A stretch of 64,000 nucleotides of DNA, from contig LUCM01003896.1 in NCBI GenBank assembly GCA_008360955.1, forward strand, positions 16,595-80,594, given 5' to 3'. The notes below the pieces were generated by a model. That model had not been told where the DNA came from. It was given only the letters and a program-made list of their open reading frames with translations, and made no database searches. The translations under genes were made by a program, and so were the position numbers. Source of the stretch: Fasciolopsis buskii (lineage: Eukaryota; Platyhelminthes; Trematoda; Plagiorchiida; Fasciolidae). How positions within the stretch are numbered: the stretch's first letter is position 1; each line of letters starts with the position of its first letter. Shown in pieces: positions 26,901 through 37,400 of this stretch.

Positions 26901-29900
26901 CGCACCAACAACCTTACGCACGCACGCACGTAGCCACACGGACACACACATGCTACGCATTGGCAAATAAAACAACGCAAGTTGGACAACACAGCCTACA
27001 GTTATTGGTGTTTTACGGTTGCTGTTAATAATTCACTCTTTGATCGTGTATTCAACAATTTCCGAGCTTGATACGCCTAACAGTCTCCAAGTCGACTAGG
27101 GCCTGACCGTGTGCTTGGCAAACATGTGAACTCACGGGGATTGAATGAAAAATGCAAACGCACACACGCACACACACACACACATGTGCACACAAGAAAG
27201 AACAGTATCAACACAACCGATTTCAATGGGCGGGGCACTCGCCTTCTTTACTTTGGATTCGAGCAATATCTGCAAGAAAAGGAAGAATTTTTTATAATGA
27301 TAGAACGGCAAAGGAGCTGCTTTTTGGGTTTGCAAGTATTGCCCAAGTGCATTACGGTAAACATCGGTAGGATAGAAAATGAAAGGGAATGGTAATAATA
27401 ACAAGTCGATGTGGAATTTGTTTCCAAGTTAAAAGAATAATGGAGAAGACACGAGCACAAATTTGTTCATCCCGATTGATGTGTGGCTCATAAGATTGAT
27501 GTACGACAACTGCTTCTGTCCACCGTTGATTCTCTGACAACAGAAGTGAAACGAAAGTGGCTCTCTGGTAGATCGGTCTGAACAAAAACAGAAGTTGTTG
27601 TTTAAAAGAATAACAGTAATCTTCACAGGAGAATTTCATGGCACCAAATTGAGTTACTTGCTTCGATTTTATGAACTGGTATGTGTACGTCCCAGGAGGA
27701 AAGCCAAGTCAACCTGTTTGATGTAGAATTCTACTTGTACGAATGAGTTAGAATCACTTCCTGATTTACAAACTAGTGGGAAAACATAATAGTAGTTGCA
27801 CTAGATGTTTTATTTGAATGTCGGGTCGTTATGTCCATATAGACAAACTATAAATGATATCGTGGAGAAAAAGGAAATCGATGCGAAGGGAACTGAAAAA
27901 TCAAAACATATCTGAAGCGAAGAATTCTTTCCAGTTATTCATTCCCAAGTCTCGTTATTAGTATAAATCAAGGAGTTAGTTAAAATTACACATTGTATGG
28001 TTACTTCTAAACATTGAAGGACAGAAGAGATTGTACATCAGTTTCGGTCTAGTCGCACGGCTCTGATCGAGACCGTGTTGTTCTTCAAGCACATAATGAC
28101 GTCTTATTTCAGGCCCATGGCAGATTTAGTTAATGGAAAAGTGGTTTGTGGTTGTGCAAGTTCGCGCCTTACCGGTTGCTTTAGTGTCAGGCAAAATGAT
28201 ATCATCGAATGAGTTTAACGCAGTTGGATATGAAGGCTTCATTGTGAGTAATTGGAAGTAGATCTTCCCTACTGTGATCTCTTCTACGACTGACGAGAAA
28301 GAATGAAGTGTAGCAGATTTATCCCGGTTGCGTTGGCCCTTTCGTCCACCTAGTCCGAGTCAATGATCGACCATCATAATCCTAATCGTCTGTAGTTGAT
28401 GTACTGTCCGACTGTCCAATCAAAAGTGAAGACCAATCCTAAACCTATTTTCCAAATATCCAACCTGCAGTACACTAGTACCCGCGGCAGGCAACAAAAA
28501 GTCGCATGCGAGAAAAGAAATGGCATAATTCACTTTGTTCCACAGCTTTCCACCCTGTAACTACAGGTGTGAACAGCCGAATGAAGAATTTGCAGTACAT
28601 TTTGTTCAGAAGAGATGAAGCAATTCTGGAAAAATCTTTATCCACAACTTTATCAGTAAAATCCTTCTAGTCTTATTATACAGATGAATCGGCAAAGGCA
28701 AATAGATTGATGCTGTTTGTAGAACATTATTGCTAATTACAAAATAAGTGATTTCACAATGATGCTGACTGGTGGAACGTACACGGTGTGTGCCGGATTA
28801 AGACTGCATCTCATCTTACCCTAACTTCCCTGACTTTGACTTGGTCACGGACAACCGTTCAAATAGTTTGCTTTGGATTACGGATATACCGTCGTGTCTC
28901 GCCCATTTCTGAGCACATTTTACGCCCCATATATTGACTCTTTGTATACAGTAGAAATTGGGCTAATCTGGCATACAGTGCAAATTTAACGCATTTGTTT
29001 TAGCACCGGTAATCCTATTTTTTGCTTCTCAGATTTGCTTACCAGACTGAGGTTGGTGAAATTATGATCCTAGCTATGTGATCGTATGTACTGTCCGGCT
29101 CGCGGAAATCAATAGAAAAAGATCACCTTCTAGATAACCTCAGGTGGAAAGGTGATCACTATTTCTGACTGATGGATTGCAAGGATTCCCCAAAAGACGG
29201 CCTAGATACTTAAAGTACAAGACGGAAGGGTGCTGCTTTTCACTTGGCAAATAAACGCGCAAACCAAATCTACTTTTAACAATATTATACGCTCAGTTTT
29301 GGACATTCAGACTGTTTGATAGTCGGACCTGGCTGAGATTATTTTGACTTGGGTCTTTTTCTTTTCGATATTTTGTTGATGTCAACTAATACCCAATTGC
29401 CAACGATAAAAATTGTCTGTGCAATGCAGGAGAGCAATTGATCTGGCCCCCAATCACGGCTCGGCCCATTTCCACCGCGGACTGATATATCTTCTTCACG
29501 GGCAAGCTGAACAGGCGGAGCTTGCATTAGGAAAGGCACTCAGCGAAAACCAGTACCTCACAGAGCGATACCAACTCTGTCCAATCAACAAGGATCCAGC
29601 CGTTTGGTTGACTCGAGCTGTTGCACGATTTCTGTGTGCAAAAAGTCAATCCCACATTAGCCTACACATGGAAGGAGCCCGACAGGACTTGGAACAGGCG
29701 GAAAGGTGGTTGTCAAAAAGTATGGGCAAAGAGAATGAAACTACTGCATGGCCACATTTTCACTACGCCAAAGGTCGTTTGTTGTTTTATCAAGGACAGT
29801 TCGAACAGAGTATTGCGGAGTTCACAAAAGGTGAGTACGCAGAATTAGAGCAACAAAGCCGGTACAATTTAGTTCAACTCAGTTTTACTAATCACTGAGA

Positions 29901-31399
29901 TGCTGCGTTCTGAGCTGCTAGTCTATATTTAATCTAACAAAGCCTAATGAATTTTATGAACAGAATAGGAAACTATGGTAAGAAAATGTATGGTTTAAGG
30001 AACATTTCAGGATGGTATCTAGTCATGGTACCCAACGTTCAAAGCATTTTTGTTGAGTATATCCCGCCAACCCCAACTTACATCAATTTCGGCCTATTGT
30101 GTCCTGACAGAGGATAACTTGGTTCCGTAGGTACCATAGATTTTCTCTGATCTCACTCCATTCACATATATATATATATATAACACGAATCTCTGCACAG
30201 ATCGTCTTTGGAACTACGGTAAAGGACGGCAAAGAAAGAAAAAAATGGAAAATTACGTAAAGTTTCCCACCATTATGACAGCTCTTGCAGTCTTCACCTC
30301 TATCTCATCTATGGTCCATCCCGATACATGGTTGATGATCATGAATCGTGATTCGGATCGTTTTCGATTTTCGTTTCCTTCAATGAGGCGCTGGCTTGGA
30401 TGTCTCCCGTTGTATTTTTCAGTCGTGGCCTGCGTATTGAGCTGCCTACTCATCGCAAAGAATAGTGGAGTATCAGTTTGATCGTAGTATAATCGAACTC
30501 TGGTAGCTGACGAACTTGGGTGAATACAAAGAGTTCTTCAGCATCATAGCATCGGCTCCCTACTTCTTTATTAGGCACGTTGTCGCTTGTCTAACAGAAA
30601 GGTTATATTGTTCGACTGGCTAATTACTTAATAGCTTTTTCAACCAATTTTGAATTGGCTAGGTTCATCCGCACACAAATCATATCTGCCTCCGAGAGAG
30701 TTGCATACGTTAAGGCAACCTTTCCGGACCCCTGATTATCGAAAAGAAAGTGATTAAGTAGCATCGAGTAGCCATCAGTTGACCCCTTCAGACCCCATTA
30801 ATAGCAATACGGTTCACAGTGACAATGAATGCCATACCTATCCAATTTCGCAACTGATTAACATAAGCATGAAAGCGACAGTATTATTACTCGAAGACTG
30901 ACTAAATTATTGGTACTGTCACATCGTGCTTAGCATGAGAAAAAGTCCTATCTCGTTATAAAATAGCTGAAATGAAGTACAGCAAATTAGTGAGAATGTG
31001 TTACCCAATGTAAGTGGTTCATTACAGAGTTCAACTGTCGTCATTTTTTGAAGAATTTTTCCAGTTGGGGGCTTACAAAATATAATCGTTGCATCTTTTC
31101 TTCCTCTCTCATTTCCTTTGGAATCCTCTCCTTCGTGAAATTTTCACATGCAATGTTTTTTGGGACTAGCTATCACACTGGTCCCAGACAATGCTTGGTT
31201 CTATCGAGCCCGCTCGGAATGTCATTATCGCATGCGGTCGTACGAACAAGCCCTGAGTGATTATCGCGTTGTCCTACTCAGCATTGAACGAATGGGAAAA
31301 CAAGGATGGATGATGAATTACAGAAACACCCCGCTACCAAATCCGCTAATCACGGACTACAAGTGGAAACATTTTATTGAAGAAGACTTTATTGACTAA
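1345..31399 (+). CDS. TPR-repeat protein, TTC6-like (5' end outside window)
   Basis: Twelve exons join in one frame: 1345-1455, 1505-1598, 3355-3537, 6374-6544, 7802-7948, 8042-8415, 11349-11496, 13391-13647, 14610-14850, 22992-23338, 29430-29830 and 31170-31399. Together they give 900 residues and a TAA stop. The protein is almost entirely TPR helices, about 17 units, with the usual Gly/Ala/Tyr pattern and a Pro ending many units. Examples are residues 20-52, 53-86, 354-387 and 656-700. Several repeats run straight across exon joins, which independently supports those joins. TPR arrays are protein-binding scaffolds. The C-terminal run of repeats recalls animal TTC6, but that family call is from memory and uncertain. 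No signal peptide, membrane span or catalytic motif is visible. The upstream exons are missing. It converges with the Galpha-i gene, with 2.55 kb between the stop codons. Confidence 0.92.
1505..1598 (+). CDS. TPR gene exon (residues 37-68)
   Basis: The acceptor TTTTAG follows a 49-nt intron, and the donor is GTAACC. The first base completes the split Thr. The AIMFF helix then completes the TPR begun in the previous exon, and the NVYLCRADAYA helix opens the next one. Confidence 0.82.
1599..3354 (+). other. Intron of the TPR gene (1.76 kb)
   Basis: No coding exon or RNA gene that I can support. A run of nine or ten G lies near 2398. A stretch around 2275-2480 may be part of a dispersed repeat, because a weakly similar stretch occurs near 18,200. 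Confidence 0.6.
3355..3537 (+). CDS. TPR gene exon (residues 69-129)
   Basis: The acceptor is TGTCAAG and the donor GTAAGT is strong. IDCAILDIQRAIYLEP completes the TPR from the previous exon at the expected spacing. The end, FHQVRQR, forms a first helix with the following exon. Phase is 0 on both sides. Confidence 0.85.
3538..6373 (+). other. Intron of the TPR gene (2.84 kb)
   Basis: Flanked by phase-0 exons that together rebuild a TPR. Short open frames inside lack TPR pattern or paired splice sites. Nothing else recognised. Confidence 0.6.
6374..6544 (+). CDS. TPR gene exon (residues 130-186)
   Basis: The acceptor is CATCCTCCAG and the donor is GTAATT. It contains one TPR at ALAHCILGQYSQAIDLL and a second at DWLLLSEAWRRIGNWSA. 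Phase is 0 at both ends. Confidence 0.88.
6545..7801 (+). other. Intron of the TPR gene (1.26 kb)
   Basis: It contains a short TA run near 7312-7325. Right after that is the 26-nt motif repeated at 31,920. No exon is visible. Confidence 0.6.
7326..7351 (+). repeat. 26-nt dispersed motif, copy A
   Basis: It matches 31,920-31,945 at 25 of 26 positions. Both copies sit beside TA-rich tracts, as an edge of an interspersed repeat would. Confidence 0.55.
7802..7948 (+). CDS. TPR gene exon (residues 187-235)
   Basis: The acceptor is CCATTCAG and the donor is GTAAGG. It contains a clear TPR (IGLARMQMRLYHEAVESF, then a helix ending in HINPH). The intron after it is only 93 nt. Confidence 0.88.
8042..8415 (+). 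CDS. TPR gene exon with a charged linker (residues 236-359)
   Basis: The acceptor is TTTCAAATAG and the donor is GTAAGC. It begins with a TPR helix (VYLYRGICRLRLAY), then about 65 residues rich in Lys, Gln, His and Glu interrupt the repeats. TPRs resume at DLALRIRAIYFAAIGRL. The linker is probably a disordered insertion between repeats. The exon ends with two bases of a split Arg codon. Confidence 0.88.
9823..9865. repeat. TA microsatellite
   Basis: Alternating TA with one G interruption near 9847. A likely polymorphic marker. Confidence 0.9.
10864..10890. repeat. Compound CG then AG microsatellite
   Basis: About six CG units pass directly into about seven AG/GA units. CG runs are rare in animal DNA. 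The alternating purine-pyrimidine part could adopt Z-form. Confidence 0.85.
11349..11496 (+). CDS. TPR gene exon (residues 360-409)
   Basis: The acceptor is CTTTGGTCCAG and the donor is GTAAGT. The first base completes the split Arg and rebuilds a textbook TPR across the 2.9-kb intron (SALFYR joined to GLFKYLLKMYRLSEA). A second repeat starts at ALIYYTRALCREA. Confidence 0.88.
11497..13390 (+). other. Intron of the TPR gene (1.89 kb)
   Basis: AT-rich, with no coding pattern or repeat that I recognise. Confidence 0.55.
13391..13647 (+). CDS. TPR gene exon ending at a GC donor (residues 410-494)
   Basis: The acceptor is CAAAACCAG. The exon ends at CACAG with GCAAGT as donor. Only this end restores the frame: its last two bases, AG, pair with the A opening the next exon to give Arg, joining HSIGLSMHR to LGKFQQADVIF as a standard TPR. 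The nearby GT at 13,652 would shift the frame. The middle of the exon is a less regular helical stretch. Confidence 0.83.
13648..14609 (+). other. GC-AG intron of the TPR gene (962 nt)
   Basis: The donor is GCAAGT, preceded by CACAG, and the acceptor is TTCAAAACAG. GCAAGT is the usual consensus of the minor GC-AG class. Reading phase and TPR continuity both demand this donor. Confidence 0.75.
14610..14850 (+). CDS. TPR gene exon (residues 495-575)
   Basis: The acceptor is TTCAAAACAG and the donor is GTTAGT. It completes the repeat from the previous exon, then carries ALTWAHVSRANLLMDYG and a final first helix (SARIGLAMYFQ) that continues after the 8.1-kb intron. Confidence 0.88.
17690..17755 (-). 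repeat. tRNA-derived SINE head
   Basis: Read on the minus strand there is an A-box-like string (CAGCGTAGTGG). Forty bases later comes a perfect T-arm: stem CCAGG/CCTGG around loop TTCAAAC, containing a B box (GGTTCAAACCC). The acceptor ends do not pair, so this is not a working tRNA. It fits the pol III promoter head of a SINE. The body would extend toward lower coordinates. Confidence 0.5.
17932..17968. repeat. TA microsatellite
   Basis: About 18 uninterrupted TA units. Confidence 0.92.
20301..20345. repeat. Imperfect TGC/TAC triplet tract
   Basis: Triplets of TGC, TAC, TAT and CAC type run for about 45 bases in the large TPR intron. No open frame uses them. Confidence 0.6.
22992..23338 (+). 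CDS. TPR gene exon (residues 576-690)
   Basis: The acceptor is CTATTTCCAAG and the donor is GTAAGT. After GKLTKALQIINDGLE there is a 40-residue polar insertion. It is followed by two strong TPRs (AYECRGLIEFQLGHLSRAI and YLVNRGTIYQRDGQLRLAM). It ends with two bases of a split Arg codon. Confidence 0.9.
23339..29429 (+). other. Large intron of the TPR gene (6.1 kb)
   Basis: It contains a CA microsatellite near 27.16 kb and a CGCA-rich stretch near 26.92 kb. No gene on either strand is supported. Confidence 0.55.
27159..27194. repeat. CA microsatellite
   Basis: CA units with a few G or T interruptions. The two-frame open reading here is only a by-product of the repeat. Confidence 0.88.
29430..29830 (+). 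CDS. TPR gene exon (residues 691-824)
   Basis: The acceptor is GCAATGCAG and the donor is GTGAGT. The first base completes the split Arg, so NDYR joins RAIDLAPNH exactly as a TPR requires. Further repeats are at GSAHFHRGLIYLLHGQAEQA and HFHYAKGRLLFYQGQFEQSI. It ends one base into an Ala codon. Confidence 0.9.
29831..31169 (+). other. Intron of the TPR gene (1.34 kb)
   Basis: A short TA microsatellite lies at about 30,166-30,182. Nothing else recognised. Confidence 0.55.
30166..30182. repeat. Short TA microsatellite
   Basis: Eight TA units. Confidence 0.8.
31170..31399 (+). CDS. TPR gene last exon (residues 825-900 and stop)
   Basis: The acceptor is GGGACTAG. Two bases complete Ala, continuing TK into AITLVPDN. 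One last repeat follows (WFYRARSECHYRMRSYEQALSDY), then a 40-residue non-repeat tail ending in an acidic EEDFID and TAA. Confidence 0.9.
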
Positions 31400-31436
31400 G
31401 GGCATGTGAACCATGGTGTTTCTGTCGTTGAAGTAG

Positions 31437-31454
31437 ATATATATATATATATAT
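31437..31454. repeat. Short TA microsatellite
   Basis: About nine AT units just after the TPR stop codon, within the likely 3' untranslated region. Confidence 0.8.
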
Positions 31455-31695
31455 TTGCAAAAATTACCAAATTGTTCAAATTACAGTCTTATGATAAACG
31501 ATTTTCATTTAATCATCATTGGTTTTCCGGTTCAATACAAATCTGATTGGGTAGCGGAAATGACTTTGATGTTTCGGATCAACGCTGATCTGTCGATTGC
31601 AATTATGTTGAGATGCTGTTTTAAAATATGAAGGATACTTTATTCATTTTAACAGATCTCATCAGATAGATGCATGCAGCGACTAAAATAATAAG

Positions 31696-31701
31696 AATAA
31701 A
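31696..31701 (+). terminator. Candidate polyadenylation signal of the TPR gene
   Basis: An AATAAA hexamer lies about 300 bases after the TPR stop codon. It is the first one I see downstream. The surrounding DNA is AT-rich, so a chance match is possible. Confidence 0.3.
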
Positions 31702-31919
31702 GATTGAATTGATTATTAGTAGCATTATTATTTTTCGGATGATGATGATGATAATGAGAATCAGGAGAAGGATAGTGATATGGATGGATTGAAAGATTAT
31801 TACTGTTATTAGTAATATTATTGTTATTGTTGTTATTCGGAAGGTAATGGTAATCTTGTTGCGAATGATTTGGATAAGAACGTTCAAAATATCGGCCTAT
31901 ATATTTATATGTATAATTG

Positions 31920-31945
31920 TGTTCACTTATCCAGATACTACTTAC
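31920..31945 (+). repeat. 26-nt dispersed motif, copy B
   Basis: It matches 7326-7351 with one difference and is followed by a TA run. Confidence 0.55.
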
Positions 31946-32564
31946 GATATATATATGCAGGCACAAGTTATACTGGACTATACTAGCGCATGACCACCAG
32001 CGATAACAAAATTATAATAGAAAACTTAGAAGTGCAAAATTCACACCTAATGAAACCGCTTAGTGTAAACAGATGCCCTATTAACTTCTCATTAGGAAAT
32101 TTAGCAATCCTGGTCCACTACAGACGCAATGGCTTCTCGTTCATTTTGCCCTAGAAATAAGTCAACCTTCCACTTTGGCATGACTGATATCCGGTGCTTT
32201 CGTTGGGAATCGCAACTCAGTGAGTATTGCAGAATAATGCAATGGTTTAACATGCTGTTCTTAAAGACCAGTGACCTTTAAGTACTGAACTAATTCAGGG
32301 TATGCAGTATGGCAGTAACACACCACTGATGGATGAATAAATTCCTGTGTTTTGTTTTCCGTTATAATAAAACCGCGATTTCGTTGCATTGTTGTCCGTT
32401 GTGCTTGTTACCTAAATTTTGAGTCGTAAACAGTTAAGGGTACACAAATGAAGACGGGACCTAACGACATTCAATCCTCTCAGCATGTATTTCCGTCTGG
32501 TAGCCTGGAAACGTTCAACACTTATTGTCCCCAAAAACGCTAACCACGCATGGCTTTAACTGTA

Positions 32565-32733
32565 AATGATATTATGTAAATAATAGCGTTGTTGTTAGAT
32601 GTAATGCGCCAACGTTTCGAAAACCGTAAGTAAAAAACCTGTAAAACTTGCCTTGAGAAAGACCACCCACGGTAGTCAAAACGTTGGCATACTACATCTG
32701 CCAACAACGCTGTGTTAGTAACATTATATCATT
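32565..32733. mobile_element. Fold-back element, MITE-like
   Basis: Arms at 32,565-32,617 and 32,678-32,733 are imperfect inverted repeats, ending with AATGATAT outside and joined by AAACGTTGGC inside. About 60 bases separate them. It has no coding capacity. The fold-back structure is directly visible. The class is inferred. Confidence 0.6.
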
Positions 32734-33524
32734 CACAATTAAAGCCAATACATGGCGCATCGATTTTCCAATACACTCCTTACATCATTTGATCCTGACA
32801 TATGGCTTTCTTCACCAGTCGGATCGAGATGGTTTGCGAAACAGCTGTATACTAATCAACACCTATGCAGTTCTCGGCGTGCACTAATCTTCAAACCAGT
32901 TTCACGGACAACTATGGAACGTGTTGTTGTTCAGTCTACCATCGTCTCCACCACCGGAACATGCACAAAACATTGTCGTTAATTTATTTAGCAAGATTAC
33001 GTAGTAATAAAAACTGCGAAACAACGACCGATATTTCAACAAAATCTATTATAATTCTTCTCAGTTATCTTCATCAATAAATTCATATCTGTTTTGAAAA
33101 AAATCTGATACAAACTCATCTGATGAGCAGTAAGTCGTGCAAAAGTCGGGTAACAAATACATCCACTGGAATTTCTTCTTTGCAGTCTTCTTTCTCTCGC
33201 TTTCTCTTTTGACAATGTCCATCAGTCACACGTGCACATGTACACTAGAATAAGAGGACTGCTGTCCGTGACTGCCCGATCGGTACTGTCTTAAACGGTA
33301 TACTCATGGCTCACACAACAACCACGAGAGTACAACTCAAATTGTCAATTCCTCCTATTCAACCTGACGGAAAATGAGACGTATGCATCTGCAATCACGT
33401 ACGCTAAGTCAAATTTGGGACCGGACGGTTAGGGGTGTTGTGAATATACTGCTGTGCAAATGTAAACAAGAGAAATGGGGAAATCAATTGGTATCCTGCA
33501 AGTCTGTCAAAGTGATGGATGAGG

Positions 33525-33549
33525 TATGTGTGTGTGTGTGTGTGCGTGT
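33525..33549. repeat. GT microsatellite
   Basis: About 11 GT units with one C interruption. Confidence 0.85.
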
Positions 33550-33903
33550 AGAGGTGTGTCAAAGTCTGCCTGTCGCACGAGTTGAGCGAGACTGGCAGAA
33601 ACGGACATGGAGATTCACTTGAAATTAACAGTGGAATGATCGTGAGAAAATGAGGTGGGAAGGACACAGGTCAAATTGACGGATAATGCGTTTTCGTGCA
33701 GAATCTTTCTTTTAGTTTTATCTAATTACTGGTGAATCTCGAGTGCATTGCTTAGCATGCGCAGTGAATCTCCCCAACGGGAATGTGACACACAAAAACA
33801 GACGGTCGAAGCCCGAAAGATTCCAGTGCCTCATTGACAGCGAAAATCAGGTTCTTCTTTTCTTCTCATCCTCCAGACGTTAGTCACGGAGACAAACGGG
33901 GCG

Positions 33904-33950
33904 ATTATTATTATTATTGTTACTAGTATTAGTAGTAGAAGTAAAAGTAG
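33904..33950. repeat. ATT / AGT triplet tract next to the Galpha-i stop
   Basis: ATT units grade into AGT/AGA units and end at the Galpha-i stop codon. On the minus strand the tract is the first part of that gene's 3' untranslated region. Confidence 0.75.
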
Positions 33951-33951
33951 T

Positions 33952-34412
33952 CTAAAACAGGCCACAATCCTTCAAATTTGACTTGATGATCACATCGATG
34001 ACTGCATCAAATACCACTTGGATATTGTTTGTATCCGTAGCGCAAGTGAAATGTGTATAGATGGTTTTCGTGGCTTTTCTTCGATTCATATCCTCAAATT
34101 TGGCCTGGATATACGCGGATGTGTCCTCAAAACTTTGTGTCCCCGTGTATTCGGGGAAACAAATGGTCAACGGGGAGACTTGGATTTTTTCTGCAAATAA
34201 GTCTTTTTTGTTCAAGAACAAAATTATACTGGTCTCCAAGAACCACTGGCTATTGCAGATGGATTCGAATAGTTTGAGTGATTCGTGCATCCGATTCGTA
34301 GTCTGATCCTCTGCCAGTTTCAGGTCGTATTCCGACATAGCAACCACAAACAAGATGGCCGTGACACCCTCAAAACAATGCATCCATTTCTTTCTTTCCG
34401 AACGTTGACCAC
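33952..34412 (-). CDS. GNAI: Galpha-i exon 2 (rest of residue 202 to stop)
   Basis: The acceptor is TTTCTAG. The first two bases complete Gly202 and GQRSERKKW follows. It carries the remaining Ras-like domain, including NKKDLF, TCATDT and the CGLF terminus, and stops at 33,952. Confidence 0.96.
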
Positions 34413-37400
34413 CTAGAAACATTTTGAGAGGTGAACAAGGGAGGTTGATCACATTACAACAACCACAACAACAGTAGCAATAGTAAAACATGGAGAAAAA
34501 GTTTGACGACATTAAGAACCCCAACTTTTGCTCATGTGCACGTAATCACACGCGTAAAGCCACAATATTTCCAGGGCTTGGGATCCTAATGACGCAGTTA
34601 AGGAAATTAGTGCCATAGTTTACGTGTCAACTTCTACTATAAGCCAAATGCGTCTAGCTCCTTAGATGCAATAGTCTCCTGAGTTGCAGCTGTTAATTTT
34701 TACGCTACGTTGGACGAACAAATGGAATGCGTCCAATTTCACAGTGTAATCTTGCCCTTCGACATATATCTGGCGTGGTATTTTTTGACGGCTTTCATCC
34801 AGACCTTTCATCTGACTGGAAGTTGTCCGACTAGGCCGGTTCAGTCAGTAGAACATTACCAGCTACTTTTTACTAAAGGACTACTGGCAGCCTAGCAATG
34901 AATGCTCGCCCTTACCATAATTGTTTCAGTGATCGCTTGTGATAGCCCGACCGGTTAGATTATCGGCTCAGCAAGTGGAATGTTGCTGGGTAGACACCGT
35001 TCGATGGAATATAAATTAACTGGAAAGATGATTCTCGCTGGAACCTCAAATGAATCGCCAGGAGCGTAACTGGATGATGATTCCATTCGGGAACAACACG
35101 GTGTTTCGTCCAAATTTGTTAGTCGGTCAGGCCAGGTTAACCTCCAGAGAGAGAACACAAGATCTGAGAACAAGGGGTTTTGTCATGCTTCCCGGGAAAC
35201 TCTGTTTATCCATGGGCATGCGGAATACACTGCTTACATTGATAACAGAAAAATGCGTTTGAAATAGTTTCAAATCCATTTTGTAGGAATCGTAACAGTA
35301 GGCTTGCGGGGAAAACAATACCTCCTCGATTGCCACGCTGATATGGAACAAACGCAAACAGACCTACTCGCCACAACTTGTTGATAAAATAGTCCACGAA
35401 TTCCCCACATTCTAGAGAGTGACAAAGACGAAATGTATCATTAGTAAGCGTATTGCAGTTTGTTTGGGTGGAAAGGAAACGATCAGATTCGACTGATCGA
35501 CCGAGTGACTCGAGTGCTTCGGTTTTCGATAAACAATTGTCCACCCGGTATTCAAATTTCCATTTGTAATTTGTTAGGATAGGTGGATAGTTGATGGCCA
35601 ACTACAGCAATCCTTTCTCTTAGGGTACTGGAATTAGAGTTATCGATGAGAAGACAGGTGGTTTTTTCAACCCTCGAGTTGGGCTGATGACACTGATTTT
35701 TCCTCAAGTGAAGTTATCCGGAATTTGATTCATCGCAAAATCAATAACTCTGGTGGCAGACGGCTATTCACTGTCCCCGGGCTCGTTACCAAATTTGACC
35801 TCTTCAAGTTCCAGGGCCATGATTCCTGGTCCCTTACCCCAAGATAGTAAGCCCTAGTGGCTACAGAGCATTTCTTTCCGCAACACTCATGTGTAAAGTA
35901 TGTCATAAAAATTGAATGCACATGCGAAGGTCTAAATTAAAACAGAAACAAACCGGCAAAGCTCTGCTAACTCACGTTACTCTGAGATAACATTTCTAGC
36001 AATTGCTCCCTTGGGTTAACCGGAATTCTTTATGGACCTTATCTGGCTACTGCCCAACATATCAAAGTTACCGTGAAGAGATCCTCATTCGTCTAGTGAA
36101 TCTTTGAAAACCCCAAGATGAGAAAACGAAAAAGCTTTTCGATTTCTTAAAAACTTCATTTCTCGTGAAATAAAATTCCAGGATTGGGGATCGATTGGAA
36201 TTTGACAGATATGTGATACAACTTCCGAAACATAGTTTTCGTGGTCAACGAATGCACATCATATGACCTTGGCCTTTAATTCTTCCAACTTTTATACTAC
36301 GACTGACAGAATATGCATGATGAACACTTCACGGAAATTCAACAACTGTCATAATTGACAATTTGTACTAAAGAATTTGCTCTACCAATTTTTTAAAACA
36401 TCTGTCATTTCGTTTCTTCCACATTCTTCGTGATATGCATTGAGAGTTGAATGGAAACTGACTTGTCTTAATCAACCGCTCCAAGCTTTCAAGATCATGG
36501 ACAACTTGGTGGGCACTTAGATTTTAAGTGTGCTCGAGATATACTACTAATGACTTTCTATTTCACTGTGGTGAATTTAATCTTTTCATTTACTGGAAAT
36601 CAAAGGTTCTTGTTACTATGTTCTGCAAATGCCTGTGCCAGTTGCAGGCTGAATCATATGCCTTACCAGTAGTATGAGATAACTAAATTTTGAGCATATA
36701 AAGGCATACGGTACGTGGTATCTTTATAATTGCACTGTTCTCATTTGTTGTATCTTAATGGGTAAATGCCTAAATAAAATCGATTTCATCACTATTTTTT
36801 GTCAGTTGCCAATTAGAGTGAAGATTAATAAATGATACACTAATTCGAAACTTGTTCAAAGATGCTCATGGATCCCGCAAAAGCCGTGGTATCACATGCA
36901 TGGTCCACCGACTCCGTGACGGGACCATGACGAGGGACCCTGGAGATTTTTCTCATGCGTCTAGATTCCAATGAGCTGAATTAAACGTCACACGTACGTT
37001 CCAGTATATATTCAACAGGTCACACTGCTCAACACCCTTGGTCATATTTCTGTGGCTCGGTTCGCGTAGCGCGCAAAATTAAATTGTTGGGGACTTCTGT
37101 CTGAGAGTTCAAATTCTGTCATAGCCCGTGATCAGCATCATTTAAAGTTACCCGAAAATGTCAAATTTCACGGACCAAATAATCGCGACCGAGTATCATT
37201 TGTATTCACTCTATGAAATTTCCCAAAGCACTTTTTGCTCACTGGATGCGCAGCGTTGTGCAAAAGGAACAGGTCTTTTATCACAGCTCATCCGGTAACG
37301 GGGCAGATTTAAAACTTCAGTTCAACATAACCGGGGCATATTTTGTGAGTTTTGCTATCGTTGCTGTTGCGCATTTCTGTGAAATCTAGCGTGATGTTTA

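Larger units (their letters stand above)
31400..33951. other. Convergent intergenic region, TPR gene to Galpha-i
   Basis: It holds the likely 3' untranslated regions of both genes, a candidate polyadenylation signal at 31,696, microsatellites, one copy of a dispersed motif and a fold-back element. No gene is supported. An open frame at about 31.62-31.97 kb on the minus strand is low-complexity Ile/Asn/His sequence. Confidence 0.6.

Noticed and set aside
27111..27404. Frames on both strands at about 27.1-27.4 kb
   Set aside because: They are held open by the CA microsatellite, giving His-Thr or Cys-Val runs.
31621..31966. Minus-strand Ile-rich and Asn/His-rich frames
   Set aside because: Products of AT-rich triplet repeats, in the 3' region of the TPR gene. 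Low complexity with no domain.
34018..34306. Plus-strand frames over Galpha-i exon 2
   Set aside because: Antisense shadows of a clear, conserved coding exon.
35206..35601. 131-codon minus-strand open frame in the Galpha-i intron
   Set aside because: A CTCTCTAG acceptor and a GTAGGT donor bracket a short peptide ([14 protein letters not shown]), but I recognise no family and it does not fit any Galpha segment. One open frame of this length is not surprising in a 13.8-kb intron.
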